From positions 53,592,736-53,656,735 of the forward strand of contig CM064502.1 of assembly GCA_032716605.1 (NCBI GenBank): DNA of 64,000 bases, given 5' to 3'. Position 1 is the stretch's first letter, and each line of letters starts with the position of its first letter. The translations under genes and the position numbers were made by a program. Shown here one piece after another: positions 32,071 to 42,394 of the stretch. A model generated the notes under the pieces. It did no database searches. It saw only the letters and a list, made by a program, of their open reading frames with translations, and was not told the origin of the DNA. The DNA comes from Paralithodes platypus (taxonomy: Eukaryota; Arthropoda; Malacostraca; Decapoda; Lithodidae).

Positions 32071-32633
32071 GGGGAGATTTCCACTTGAGGGACTTTTTTC
32101 TTGACCCCTTTCTCCCTCATGTCTATCCCCATTGCTTTTGAGATTTTAACCCTTTCACGCCCATATGACGCAGAGGTTGCCAGCTTAGCAATAAGAAATA
32201 GAGTTCTCTCACTCTTATAATTACCTCTCCAAAATTAGTTTTCTGCCCACAGCTAACTCAAAGACAACTGCTGAGGTTGAAGTAACTAAACTAAAGGTTT
32301 CTAAATACCCCTGATGGTAACGAAGGCTTTAAAGTATCCCCAATAGGCTCAAAATCGCGTCATTTGTCGGAGAGGGTTAAGACGTTTGCCCCACTAGTTT
32401 GGTGATTTTTAAGAATTTCCGCCCCCTTCTGTCAATTTTAAGACCTTTCGTGCCATTTAGGTGTCGATTTTATCCTGGCGAGCGATAGCGAGCCTGTAAT
32501 TTAAGAGTAATCGGCCTTCGGCCGGGACATTTTTCTACCGAAAAATGTACAAATTTATCTTGAAAGGGGGTCAAGGGGGTGAAATTTTAAGATTGCTGGA
32601 GGAGTAGCAAACAAACTAGAAACCTCCCCTTAA
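32067..32633 (-). mobile_element. MITE family A, copy A19, split by MITE C1
   Basis: Left part 32067-32149 and right part 32377-32633 join at GATTTTAAGACG, the uninterrupted family A sequence. Confidence 0.9.
32146..32380 (+). mobile_element. MITE family C, copy C1, nested in A19
   Basis: Type description of family C: about 235 bp, ends TTAACCCTTTCACGC / GTCGGAGAGGGTTAA, with CATATGACGC near both ends and a conserved interior (CAGCTAACTCAAAGACAACT, AAATACCCCTGATGG, AGTATCCCCAATAGGCTC). The empty site in other A copies shows TTAA duplication. Confidence 0.9.
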
Positions 32634-32823
32634 CCACATTAAACCAGGCTGTAAGAGAGAACAGAAGCTAAATAAATGCCCATGTACAAAAAAGTGTATA
32701 GTCCGAGTTATTACAGTAATGAAATTCCCCAACTGAGGCCGACCATGCGAGCTGGTACATAGTTTGACAAAGAAAATAACTCTTCTGTCAAATTCTACCA
32801 TCATAAATATAGACCTCATAGCG

Positions 32824-33160
32824 TTAAGGGGAGGTTTTTAGTTAGTTCGCTAGACCTCCATCAAGCTTAACATTACAGCCCCTAGACCCCCTTTCAAGAT
32901 AAATTTGTAAATTTTTCGGTAGAAAAATGTCCCGGCCGAAGGCCGGTTCCTCTTAAATTACAGGCTCGCTATCGCTCGCCAGGAAAAATCGACACCTAAA
33001 TGGCACGAAAAGTCTTAAAATTGACAGAAATGGGGCGAAAGTTCTTAAAATCGCCAAACTAATGGGGCGAACGTCTTATAATATCAAAAGCAATGGGGCT
33101 AACCATGAGGGAGAAAGGGGTCAAGGAAAAAAAATCCCTCAAGTGGAAACCTCCCCTTAA
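32824..33160 (+). mobile_element. MITE family A, copy A20
   Basis: Full length, consensus-like. Confidence 0.9.
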
Positions 33161-33236
33161 GGGATTATCTGGGTTACTGAGATAGACATGTTGGCAGCAA
33201 GTTGATACTTTGTGTTTGGAAGAGAACTATTGCATG

Positions 33237-33575
33237 TGAAGGGGAGATGCTTATAAGCTTTTGGGTCATTATTTGGGGTCATTTTGTATTCAATCATGTT
33301 CTAGTTTCCTCCCTAGACCTCCGTCAAACTTTAAAAAAACATCCATTTGATCCCCCTTGTGGATTAATTTGTACATTTTTCGGTAGAAAAATGTCCCGAT
33401 TCTTCCAAAATTACAGGCTCACTATCGTTCGCCAGGAAAAAAATCGACACCTAAATTGCACGAAAGGTCTTAATATTGACAAAGAAATGGGGCGAAAGGT
33501 CTTACAATCTGAAAACTAATGGGGCTAAACATGAGGAAGAAGGGGGACCATAAATACCAGCCCATCTCCCCTTAA
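33237..33575 (+). mobile_element. MITE Ab, copy A21
   Basis: CCGGCC hairpin deleted; ends GTGAAGGGGAGATG and CATCTCCCCTTAA. Confidence 0.8.
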
Positions 33576-33649
33576 CGTTACAGAATTATAATATAACTAA
33601 AGACTAATATTATACTCACTTTGTTCTGGGGTATTTTCGATTTCATGGA

Positions 33650-33759
33650 ATTGAGTATTGTTCACATGTGTGGGGAGGATCATCTCACACAGCACTCCTA
33701 GACAAAGTAGAAAAGAAAGCCTTTCGCATCATTAACTCACGCCCACTCACCGATTCTCT

Positions 33760-33790
<31 letters not shown>

Positions 33791-34165
33791 TCGCCGCAAT
33801 GATCCATCTCTCTCGCTATTTTATCGCTACTACAATAATCAGTGCTCCTCAGAGCTCACCCAGTGTATACCACCTCCTCTACGTAGGTTATGTGGTATCC
33901 GTCTTGCAACACAATCTCTCCCCTACTCTGCGCAACTCTCCAACCCAAGAGTGAAATGTTACTCTCAGTCTTTCTTCAATTCAACAGCTGAGCTCTGGAA
34001 ATCTCTCCCAGAATCAGTTTTTCCCTCCTCCTATGACTTAAATTGCTTCAAACTACGTGTGTCCAGGCATTTTGGCTCGAACGTCACTTGATTTTGGTCC
34101 TGTCACTCTTTCAACTATGGGGGAGGCACTCGCTACAGGGAGTTCTGCCTTTTGTCTCCCTCAGT
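33650..34165 (+). pseudogene. LINE L1 family: RT C-terminal fragment plus 3' UTR
   Basis: Reads GIEYCSHVWGGSSHTALLDK and KKAFRIINSRPLTDSLQTL, then is interrupted by a (CT)n expansion at 33769-33790. Later parts ([28 protein letters not shown]) and the 3' UTR follow the copy at 8900. 5'-truncated. Confidence 0.75.
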
Positions 34166-34181
34166 CACATAGAAGAAAAAA

Positions 34182-34205
34182 AAATATATATATATATATA
34201 TATAT

Positions 34206-34271
<66 letters not shown>

Positions 34272-34274
34272 GGT

Positions 34275-34348
<74 letters not shown>

Positions 34349-34437
34349 CTACCCATATATCTATCTATGCTCCCTTCTCTCTCTCTCTTGCTCACAATCT
34401 CTGGCTCTCGCTCTCTCTCGCTTTCACACTTGCTCTT

Positions 34438-34526
<89 letters not shown>
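34182..34526. repeat. (AT)n and (CT)n microsatellite block
   Basis: AT runs at 34182-34205, 34212-34270 and 34278-34344, CT run at 34438-34526. It directly follows the 3' end of the LINE copy, so the tail is a likely seed. Confidence 0.95.
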
Positions 34527-34529
<3 letters not shown>

Positions 34530-34532
<3 letters not shown>

Positions 34533-35000
34533 GATAACAATTAATTAATGGAAATTATATTTAGCTTCCAATAACAGCGCAGTACCTGGAAGAAAAGGTG
34601 AACCCTATTGTTTGAGAGTGGTAAGCTTTTTGTATAGCCTACCCTGTGATTCCCTGTCATCATAGTGTTTCCCATTATAACCCCTTCAAGAACGAGGACG
34701 CGTTTCTTCCTCATATTCCTGGCTATCAGTAGACGATTTTATTCAGCTTAGCAAGGTGGTGTGAGTGCCAGAAGGTTATTTGAGGCTATGTGAGCGTCCT
34801 CAAAAGCTGCAAGGATTATTACATATTTGTCTTAATATGAATTTCGCTTAGAAAGCATTTATTAATTTGGATATATTGTTTTCGATTATCAACGAATTCT
34901 GACAATAAAAAAAATAAAATAAAAAAAATAAAAATAAAAAATAAATAAACCAAAAAAAATATGGAAACATTGTTAGCCGTATACCGTAATCTAATTGATT
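34530..35000. other. Unassigned, with a MITE D fragment
   Basis: 34680-34765 (ACCCCTTCAAGAACGAGGAC, CAGCTTAGCAAGG) is a left half of family D. The rest is AT-rich, with A-rich stretches near 34908-34960. Confidence 0.5.
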
Positions 35001-35440
35001 ATTTTTACTCCCACCACCAAACACCTCCCAATGAAGTTAATGAAAGCATGTGATCCTACCTGGATTCGATCTTAAGGCGAGGTTTCCACTCGAGGGATTT
35101 TTTTCTTTACCCCTTTCTCCCTCATGTTTAGCCCTATTGCTTTTGATATTTTAAGACGTTCGCCCCATTAGTTTAGCGATTTTAAGAACTTTCACCCCAT
35201 GTATGTCACTTTTAAGACCTTTCGTCCCATTTAGGTGTCGATTTTTTCCTGGCGAGCGACAGCGAGCCTGTAATTTAAGAGGAACCGGCCGTCGGCCGGG
35301 AAATTTTTCTACCGAAAAATGTACAAATTTATCTTGAAAGGCGGTCAAGGGGGTGTAATTTCAAGCTTGATGGAAGTCTAGGAAACACACCAAAAACCTC
35401 CCCTTAAACACACTAACCATTACACCATCAAGACAATCAT
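35001..35440 (-). mobile_element. SINE-B copy 3, split by MITE A22
   Basis: Tail-side part 35001-35071 (CCACCACCAAACACCTCCCA, TGATCCTACCTGGATTCGAT) and head-side part 35408-35440 (ACACTAACCATTACACCATC). See SINE-B copy 1 for the family. Confidence 0.75.
35072..35407 (-). mobile_element. MITE family A, copy A22, nested in SINE-B
   Basis: Full length, minus orientation, inserted after GATC in the tRNA-like head. Confidence 0.9.
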
Positions 35441-35570
35441 ATGTGTTCATGTTTTCCTGGGTATTGGTACTCCCGAATATCCACTGCAAAAAAAAAAGAA
35501 ACCCTGAACAGCTCTGGTGATCTAGGTTGGACCAAACTACCACTTTATTCGTCTGCCACATCCACCCTCA

Positions 35571-35887
35571 ACCAAATTATCCAAACCTCCATCTTCCACT
35601 ACCATCCTCAATCTTCATCTTCCACGCTATCCACAACCTCCATCTTCCACACACTAATTATCCAAACCTTCATCTTCCACATCCTAATTATCCAAACCTT
35701 AATATTCCACATTCTAATTATCCAAACCTTAATATTCCACATCCTAATTATCCAAACCTTAACATTCCACATCCTAATTATCCAACCCACCATCTTCCAC
35801 ATCCACATTATCCAACCCACCATCTTCCACATCCACATTATCCAACCCACCATCTTCCACATCCACATTATCCACCCCACCATCTTC
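35571..35887. repeat. 30-bp tandem array, about 10 copies
   Basis: Unit CCAAACCTTAATATTCCACA+TCCTAATTAT with a second variant block (CCAACCCACCATCTTCCACA) on the right. Confidence 0.9.
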
Positions 35888-36030
35888 CCCTCTACCGTAA
35901 TCTGCCTCGGCCTCTCGTGTTTCCCAATTATGCCACTGGGCCGAAATTCTAGAGAGGACTGAGGTACCGGAAACCCAAGACCCCGAAACCAGCCACCAAC
36001 GGTAACCCCTTCTATACCGCCAACGTCTGG

Positions 36031-36356
36031 TTAAGGGGAGGTATTTAGTTTGTTCCCTAGACCTCCATCAAGCTTAAAATTACACCCCCTTGAGTCCCTT
36101 TGAAGATAAATTTGTACATTTTTCGGTAGAAAAATTTCCCGGCCGAAGGCCGGTTCCTCTTAAATTACAAGCTCGCTATCGCTCGCCAGGATAAAATCGA
36201 CACCTGAATGGCACGAAAGGTCTTAATATGGGGTGAAAGTTCTTAAAATCGCTAAACTAATGGGGCAAACGTCTTAAAATCTCAAAAGCAATGGGGCTAA
36301 ACATGAGGGAGAAAGGGGTCAAGAAAAAAATCCCTCAAGTGGAGATCTCCCCTTAA
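36031..36356 (+). mobile_element. MITE family A, copy A23
   Basis: Deletion subfamily lacking one subrepeat; inserted after a D-like GGTAACCCCTTCTATACCGCC flank. Confidence 0.9.
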
Positions 36357-36392
36357 CTTCATGCTGGCTGCGATTAGACGATTTCGTGCAGT

Positions 36393-36608
36393 TTAACCCC
36401 TTCTGTACCGGTGATGTCCTTTTCATCAGATCCTGGCAACTGTTAGACGATCTTGTCCAGCTTAGGAAGGACGTCTACCCATTAAAAGGCTACAGACTAT
36501 CTCCATTAATCCTTTTAGCTACCATATAATCCTTCCTAAGCTTCATAAAATCGTCTAAAGGAAGCTGAAATCAAATATAAGAGACGTCGCCGGTACAGAA
36601 GGGGTTAA
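36393..36608. mobile_element. MITE family D, copy D3 (best palindrome)
   Basis: Ends TTAACCCCTTCTGTACCGG and CCGGTACAGAAGGGGTTAA are perfect inverse complements, and the palindrome continues inward. Confidence 0.9.
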
Positions 36609-36766
36609 TAAGGGCCTCCAGCCATTAACAGGCTTGGAACTATCTCACTTAACCCTTTTTTTACTACCACAGACCCTTTCTAAACAGCACAAAATCGTCT
36701 TAATATAGCCTAGCTAGAATAAAAAAAATAAAAATAAAAAAACATCGCCGGTAGAGAAGGGGTTAA
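36605..36766. mobile_element. MITE family D, copy D4, partial
   Basis: Shares TTAA with D3 on the left and with A24 on the right: three TTAA elements back to back. Left half shortened; an A-rich insertion lies at 36720-36741. Confidence 0.75.
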
Positions 36767-37066
36767 GGGGGAGGTAGTTGCTGTTTCTCCCTCATGTTTA
36801 GTCCCATTAGCTTTGAGATTTTAAGACGTTCGTTCCATTAGTTTGGCGATTTTAAGACCTTTTGTCCCATTTCTTTGTCAATATAAAGACCTTTCGTGCC
36901 ATTTAGGTGTCGCTATGTTCCTGGCGAGCGATAGCAAGCCTGTAATTCTAGAAGGAATTGGCCTTCGGCCAAGACATTTTTCTACCGATAAATGTGCAAA
37001 TTTATCTTGAAGGGGGTTTAGGGGGATGTTTTTTACAGCTTGATGGAGGTCTAGCGAGGAAACTAT

Positions 37067-37148
<82 letters not shown>
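36763..37148 (-). mobile_element. MITE Ab, copy A24, ending in (AT)n
   Basis: Recognisable to AGCGAGGAAACTATAAA, then an (AT)n run 37068-37148 where other Ab copies have a short TATATA segment; the distal terminus is lost. Confidence 0.8.
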
Positions 37149-37149
<1 letters not shown>

Positions 37150-37254
37150 GGTATATACACACACACTGAGAAGAGGAACTTTAAATATTGTTTTTGTTCG
37201 GGCTGTGTCTCGTGTCGGCGACCTATAGCAATGGGGTATGTGTCTTGAGTATAT

Positions 37255-37360
37255 ACATAAACGTCTTAAATCAGTTGGCTGAATGGGGCCGAATGGAAAC
37301 AAGCCAGGGAAAGAGAGAAAAGGAGAGAAAGATAACAAAAAAAACGGTGACCCTCCTTAA
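37255..37360 (+). mobile_element. MITE family B fragment B7
   Basis: Only the right arm (AACGTCTTAAATCAGTTGGC..GTGACCCTCCTTAA). Confidence 0.75.
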
Positions 37361-37369
37361 TTTCATCTG

Positions 37370-37735
37370 ACGGTAAATTTAATCCCTCAGCAGCTAATTT
37401 ATCGATACTTAATGGCAAAATATGAAACCACTATGTCTCTGCATCATATTAAGACCAAGTGGATATAATTAGCACCATATTGCACTACAAAATCTTCAAA
37501 ATAACCGAGACATTTTGATGGGAACTTTGCAATTTTGATGGGAACTTTGCAATTTTGATGGGAACTTTGCAATTTTGATGGGAACTTTGCAATTTTGATG
37601 GGAACTTTGCAATTTTCATGGGAACTTTGCAATTTTGATGGGAACTTTGCAATTTTGATGGGAACTTTGCAATTTTGATGGGAACTTTGCAATTTTGATG
37701 GGAACTTTGCAATTTGCTGTCAGTTGAAAAGAAAC
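37370..37735 (+). repeat. Interspersed repeat H, copy 2, with 20-bp array
   Basis: Flanks match 7690-7912. Inside, TTTTGATGGGAACTTTGCAA is repeated 10 times (37512-37712); one unit has a TTTTCATG variant. Confidence 0.9.
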
Positions 37736-37827
37736 AGGGTATAGTTACCTTATTCCAGTGTTGACTATAGTGTACCGGTATATAAACTACAGTATATAGT
37801 GGAAATAAATCTTATAAGCAATGCCCT

Positions 37828-38215
37828 TTAAGGGGGGGTGACCTGTTTGGGTTATTTCTGTCCTTTTCTCTCTTTCTGTGGCTTGTATCCATTTGGCCCC
37901 ATTCAGCCTACTGTTTTAAGACGTTTATCCCCATCCAGGTGTCAATTTTTTTGCTGGTGAGCGGTAGCGAGCCAGCATATTTTTTATTTGTGTTAGACAG
38001 CAGGCTAAATTTTTACATTTTTCGATAGAAAAAATTTCTCCGGCGAAGCCGGATTTCTTCATACAATGCTGGCTCGCTATCGCTCGCCAGGAAGAAATCG
38101 ACACCTAGATGGGGATAAACGTCTTAAAATAGTTGGCTGAATGGGGCCGAATGGATACAAGCCAGAGAAAGAAAGAAAAGGACAGAAATAACAAAAAGCA
38201 GGTCACCCCCCTTAA
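37828..38215 (-). mobile_element. MITE family B, copy B8
   Basis: Full length, TTAA both ends. Confidence 0.9.
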
Positions 38216-38316
38216 AGAGAGAAAAAGAGAGAAATATAGTAATAATATTATAGTTTATTTACAAATCCCTTGGAAACAGATCTATTATGAAAATGAAAAT
38301 GGAGAGACGTGTCGTG

Positions 38317-38602
38317 TTAAGGGGACAGTGGTTATTTTGTGGTCTCTTTATATATATATATATATATATATATTTCCTCGCTTCCTCGCTTAACCTACAT
38401 CAAGCTTTACAAAAAAAAAAAAAAAATAGACCCTCTTTCAGGATAAATTTGTTCATTTTTCGGTAGCAAAATTTCCGGTTCCTCTTAAATTACAGGCTCG
38501 CTATGGCTCGCCAGGAAAAAATCGACACCTAAATTACACGAAAAGCCTTAATGTTGACCCAAAAAAAATGGTGCAAAAAGTCTTAAAATCACCAAACTAA
38601 TA
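38317..38602 (+). mobile_element. MITE Ab, copy A25, right end missing
   Basis: Good left end GGGGACAGTGGTTATTTTGT; breaks off after CACCAAACTAAT. Confidence 0.8.
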
Positions 38603-38679
38603 TATATAGTTACAAATCCCCTGGACACAGATCTATTATTAACGTGGGTAATGGACTGAGCCCGATGGAGAGTGTCGGG

Positions 38680-39002
38680 TTATGGGGGAGGTAGTCGCTT
38701 TTGCTGGACCACCTTCTCCCTCATGTTTAGCATATTAGTTTTGAGATTATAAGTCGTTCATTCCGTTTGTTTGACGATTTTGCAACCTTTCGCCCCATTT
38801 CTTTGTCAATATTAAGACCTTTCGTGCGATTCAGGTGTCGACTATTTCCTGGCGAGCGATAGCGAGCCTGTAATTTGAGAAGGAACCGGCCTTCGGCCGA
38901 CACAGTTTTCTACCGAAAAATGTACAAATATATCTTGAAAGAGGGTCTAGGGGGTGTTTTTTTTAACCTTGATGAAGGTCTAGCAAGAAAACTAACAAAA
39001 TA

Positions 39003-39044
<42 letters not shown>

Positions 39045-39079
39045 TGTATAACCAACAAACAACCACTACCCCCTTTTAA
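38680..39079 (-). mobile_element. MITE Ab, copy A26
   Basis: Ends TTATGGGGGAGG and CCCCCTTTTAA; internal (AT)n at 39007-39042. Confidence 0.8.
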
Positions 39080-39117
39080 GAGGCTTAACCGGGATTACTG
39101 CAGTGTTCTCTTTCGGC

Positions 39118-39182
39118 CACACTCCCACACACTGCCACACACTCCCACACACTGCCACACACTCCCACACACTGCCACACCT
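39118..39182. repeat. 20-bp tandem repeat, 3 copies
   Basis: Unit ACTCCCACACACTGCCACAC. Confidence 0.85.
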
Positions 39183-39330
39183 GTAACCCCTTCGGTACCG
39201 GGTGCGGAAGGGGTTAAACATTAAAGCTCTAATGCAAGATATTCCTTGTATTCGGTACCAATTATACCCTCACGTTACCTCACCGCTAATAAAGACCTTG
39301 AGGTTTATAGCGCGCACACTAACAGTTAAT

Positions 39331-39666
39331 TTAAGGGGAGATATTTAGTTTGTTCCCTAGACTTCCATCAAGCTTAACATTACAGCCCCTAGACCCCCTT
39401 TCAAGATAAATTTGTACATTTTTCGGTAGAAAAATATCCAGGCCGGAGGCCGGTTACTCTTAAATTACAGGCTCGCTATCGCTCGCCAGGAAAAAATCGA
39501 CACCTTAACGGCACGAAAGGTCTTAAAATTGACAGAAATGGGGCAAAATGTCTTAAAATATCCAAACTACTAGGGCGAAGGTCTTAAAATCTCAAAAGCA
39601 ATGGGGCTAAACATGAGGGAGAAAGGGGTCCAGAAAAAAATCCCTCGAGTGGAAATCTCCCCTTAA
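39331..39666 (+). mobile_element. MITE family A, copy A27
   Basis: Full length, loop variant GGCCGGAGGCCGG. Confidence 0.9.
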
Positions 39667-39671
39667 GTTTC

Positions 39672-39930
39672 TATCTTTCTATTGCCGGACGCTGGGATCC
39701 CCGAAGGTGTGGCCACAAATGAGACGCCCCCATGCACCTCTGTTCCCAGTCAGTCGCCGCCCCTCCTCCCATCCAGCACTGCTTTCACGCATATACTTCT
39801 TAACTCCATCATTCCACCTCTCTTTCGGTCTACCTTTCCCTCTCTGTCCTTCCACTTCACTCTCGTACACTCTCTTAGTCGTTCTTTAGCTTCCCATACG
39901 TTCGACATGGCCGAACTATCTCAAGGTGTT
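39672..39930 (-). pseudogene. LINE ORF C-terminal fragment, RTE-like
   Basis: Minus frames give FGHVERMGS, then KRVYESEVEGQRGKGRPKER, WNDGVKKYMRESS and NRGAWGRLICGH. The GRP..RW.D.V and NR..W..L tail is characteristic of RTE/jockey-type RT ORF ends. Frameshifted, no RT core. Confidence 0.7.
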
Positions 39931-40020
39931 CCTTTTAACACTATCCAGCACATCTACACACATGTGTGGGTGTGTGTGCATGTATGTGTGTGATGGGTGG
40001 GTGAGTTTGTGTGTTACTCA

Positions 40021-40481
40021 GTTACTTGTTCGTCAAGGGGAATCCACGCAATGCGAGCTAAGCTCATTATTATCGCGCCTCCTTAACTGGGAATGTATTG
40101 CGTGAAATGCATGTTAAGTGTTTTATGTACTGTTGGAATGGCTGTGGATGTGTGTGTAGTCTGTATTTAGCCAATTGGCGACATCGGAAACGAAGGCTTA
40201 GGGTGGATCTGTATGGTACCATTCTCACTATAGACGGTACCGTCTCGCCCGAAGGCTTAGGTAGCCATCAGCTTAGGTGAACCATATGATACCCATCTCG
40301 CCTTGTACCATTTTTGCCAACCCCAGAGGGGACGTCACAACGTCGTCCACTTATTCCAGGTACCTATTTACAGCTAGGTGAACTGAGGCTAACACATGAA
40401 AGGAGACAAGCCCAATTTGTCTCCGCCCGGCCGGGGATTGAACCCCCGACCCCTCGTGTGTGAGACGAGAGCTCTACCTAC
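40021..40481 (-). mobile_element. SINE-A copy 1
   Basis: The tRNA-derived head on the minus strand contains the B box GGGGTTCAATCCCC and anticodon-loop region TCGTCTCACACACGAGG. The body includes CACCTAGCTGTAAATAGGTA and GTGGACGACGTT. The 5' head edge is cut at 40481, where a TACTCTTATT repeat and MITE A28 begin. Confidence 0.8.
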
Positions 40482-40525
40482 TCTTAAATTACTCTTATTT
40501 ACTCTTATTTACTCTTATTTATTAA

Positions 40526-40738
40526 ATTACTCTTAAATTACAGGCTCGCTATCGCTCGCCAGGATAAAATCGACACCTAAATGGCAGGAAAGGTCTTAAA
40601 ATTGACTGAATGGGGCGGAAATTCTTAAAATCACCAAACTAATGGGGCAAACGTCTTAAAATCTCAAAAACAATGGGGCTAGACATGCGGGAGAAAGGGG
40701 TCAAGAAAAAAGTCCCTCAAGTGGAAATCTCCCCTTAA
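40526..40738 (+). mobile_element. MITE family A, copy A28, 5'-truncated
   Basis: Begins at CTCTTAAATTACAGG. The preceding ACTCTTATTT repeats (40482-40525) look like slippage on that boundary. Confidence 0.85.
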
Positions 40739-40867
40739 ACGTAGCCTTGGTCTCATATTACATGCAAAACGTATTTCGCACTTGTTGGACATTAAATATA
40801 CATGCTTACACAATTGACCACTTGCGAGCTTCAGGCTATAAGGAAGTTGGTGCCGTAAACATCGGTA

Positions 40868-41312
40868 TGAACCCTTTCACGCACATATGACGCAGAGGTT
40901 GCCAGATTAGCAATAAGAAATAGAGTTCTCTCACTCTTATAATTACCTCTCCAAAATTAGTTTTCTGCCCACAGCTAACTCAAGACAACTGCAGAGGTTG
41001 AAGTAACTAAACTAAAGGTTTCTAAATACCCCTGATGGTAACAAAGGCTTTAAAGTATCCCCAATAGGCTCAACACAGCTAACTCAAAGACAACTGCAGA
41101 GGTTGAAGTAACTAAACTAAAGGTTTCTAAATACCCCTGATGGTAACAAAGGCTTTAAAGTATCCCCAATAGGCTCAACACAGCTAACTCAAAGACAACT
41201 GCAGAGGTTGAAGTAACTAAACTAAAGGTTTCTAAATACCCCTGATGGTAACAAAGGCTTTAAAGTATCCCCAATAGGCTCAAAAATCGCGTCATATGTC
41301 GGAGAGGGTTAA
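40868..41312 (+). mobile_element. MITE family C, copy C2, with 3-copy interior
   Basis: Same ends as C1, but the 105-bp segment CACAGCTAACTC..AATAGGCTCAA is present three times (starts 40970, 41074, 41179). Left TTAA mutated to TGAA. Confidence 0.9.
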
Positions 41313-41535
41313 ACAGAAATACAATAATACAGTAGATGTCTAATGGATAAAACGTATGTTGCATTTAGTTGCATGTATTTATAAATGCAACTACAACCGT
41401 GTTATAGCTGGTCATTCTGCTAAATATGGATGTCTACAGCTCCAACTTCCTTATAGCCTGAAACTCGCAAGTGGTCAATTGTGTACACATGTATACACAC
41501 ACACGCAGTCCTCACCGGCTTATATATGAATAATT
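41313..41535. other. Unassigned flank containing an inverted duplicate
   Basis: 41425-41490 (ACAGCTCCAACTTCCTTATA, ACTCGCAAGTGGTCAATTGT) is the inverse of 40800-40860 on the far side of C2. C2 therefore sits inside a larger inverted-repeat element of unknown class. Confidence 0.5.
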
Positions 41536-41917
41536 CTAATTGTCTTGGTGGTGTAATGGTTAAGGTGTCTAAACATTTGTGTGTGATAACCCGGGTTCGA
41601 ATCCTGGTGGATCACATAATTATATGCTTTCATTAATTTCATTGGACGTGTTTGGTGTTGTGGTGAAGTTAACCCTCTCCGACATATGACGCGATTTTGA
41701 GCCTATTGGGGATACTTTAAAGCCTTTGTTACCATCAGGGGTATTTAGAAACCTTTAGTTTAGTTACTTCAACCTCTGCAGTTGTCTTTGAGATAGCTGT
41801 GGGCAGAACACTAATTTTGGAGAGGTAATTAATGATAAGAGTGAGAGAACTCTATTTCTTATTGCTAATCTGGCAACCACTGCGTCATAAATGCGTGAAA
41901 GGTTTAATACAAAATTG
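41536..41917 (+). mobile_element. SINE-B copy 1, split by MITE C3
   Basis: Type description: the head GTCTTGGTGGTGTAATGGTT is the A box region and GGGTTCGAATCCTGGTGG the B box of a tRNA-derived promoter. It is followed by GCTTTCATTAATTTCATTGG and GTGTTTGGTGTTGTGGTGAA. MITE C3 interrupts the tail at TTAA (41669); TACAAAAT resumes at 41908. Confidence 0.8.
41669..41907 (-). mobile_element. MITE family C, copy C3, nested in SINE-B
   Basis: Single-copy interior. The empty site is visible in SINE-B copy 4 (TTTGTATTAATTTCACC). Confidence 0.9.
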
Positions 41918-41918
41918 A

Positions 41919-42392
41919 TTATTCATTTCACTCCCAAATCAAACACCTTCCAGTGAAATCAATGAAAGCATGACTGTGATCCTACCGGGATTCGAACCTG
42001 GGTTTCCACATACAGATCTTAAGGGGAGGTATTTAGTTTGTTCCCTAGACCTCCATCAAGCTTAAAATTACACCCCCTTGAGCCCCCTTTCAAGATAAAT
42101 TTGTACATTTTTCAGTAGAAAAATGTCCCGGCTGAAAGCCGGTTCCTCTTAAATTACAGGCTCGCTATCGCTCGCCAGGATAAAATCGACACCTAAATGG
42201 CACGAAAGGTCTTAAAATTGACAGAAATGGTTTGAAAGTTCTTAAAATCGTCAAAATAGTGGGGCGAACGTCTTAACATTAGGAAAACAATGGGGCTAAA
42301 CATGAGGGAGAGAGGAGTCCAAAAAAAAATCCCTCAAGTGGATATCTCCCCTTAAACACTCTAACCATTACACAATTTAGACGGTTAAAGGA
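41919..42392 (-). mobile_element. SINE-B copy 2, split by MITE A29
   Basis: Tail 41930-42018 ending at the B box (GGGATTCGAACCTGGGTT), head remainder 42356-42392 (ACACTCTAACCATTACAC). Tail to tail with SINE-B copy 1. Confidence 0.8.
42019..42355 (+). mobile_element. MITE family A, copy A29, nested in SINE-B
   Basis: Full length, plus orientation, hairpin variant GGCTGAAAGCC; same SINE position as A22. Confidence 0.9.
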
Positions 42393-42394
42393 GG

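Noticed and set aside
34043..34544. YIYIYI and SLSLSL proteins around microsatellites
   Set aside because: Translations of (AT)n and (CT)n, here and at many other places in the window.
35441..35962. 173-codon plus-strand frame
   Set aside because: 30-bp tandem array with flanking non-coding sequence.
41540..41615. tRNA gene on the plus strand
   Set aside because: A and B boxes are present but the cloverleaf is poor, and four further copies share the same non-tRNA tail; SINE-B.
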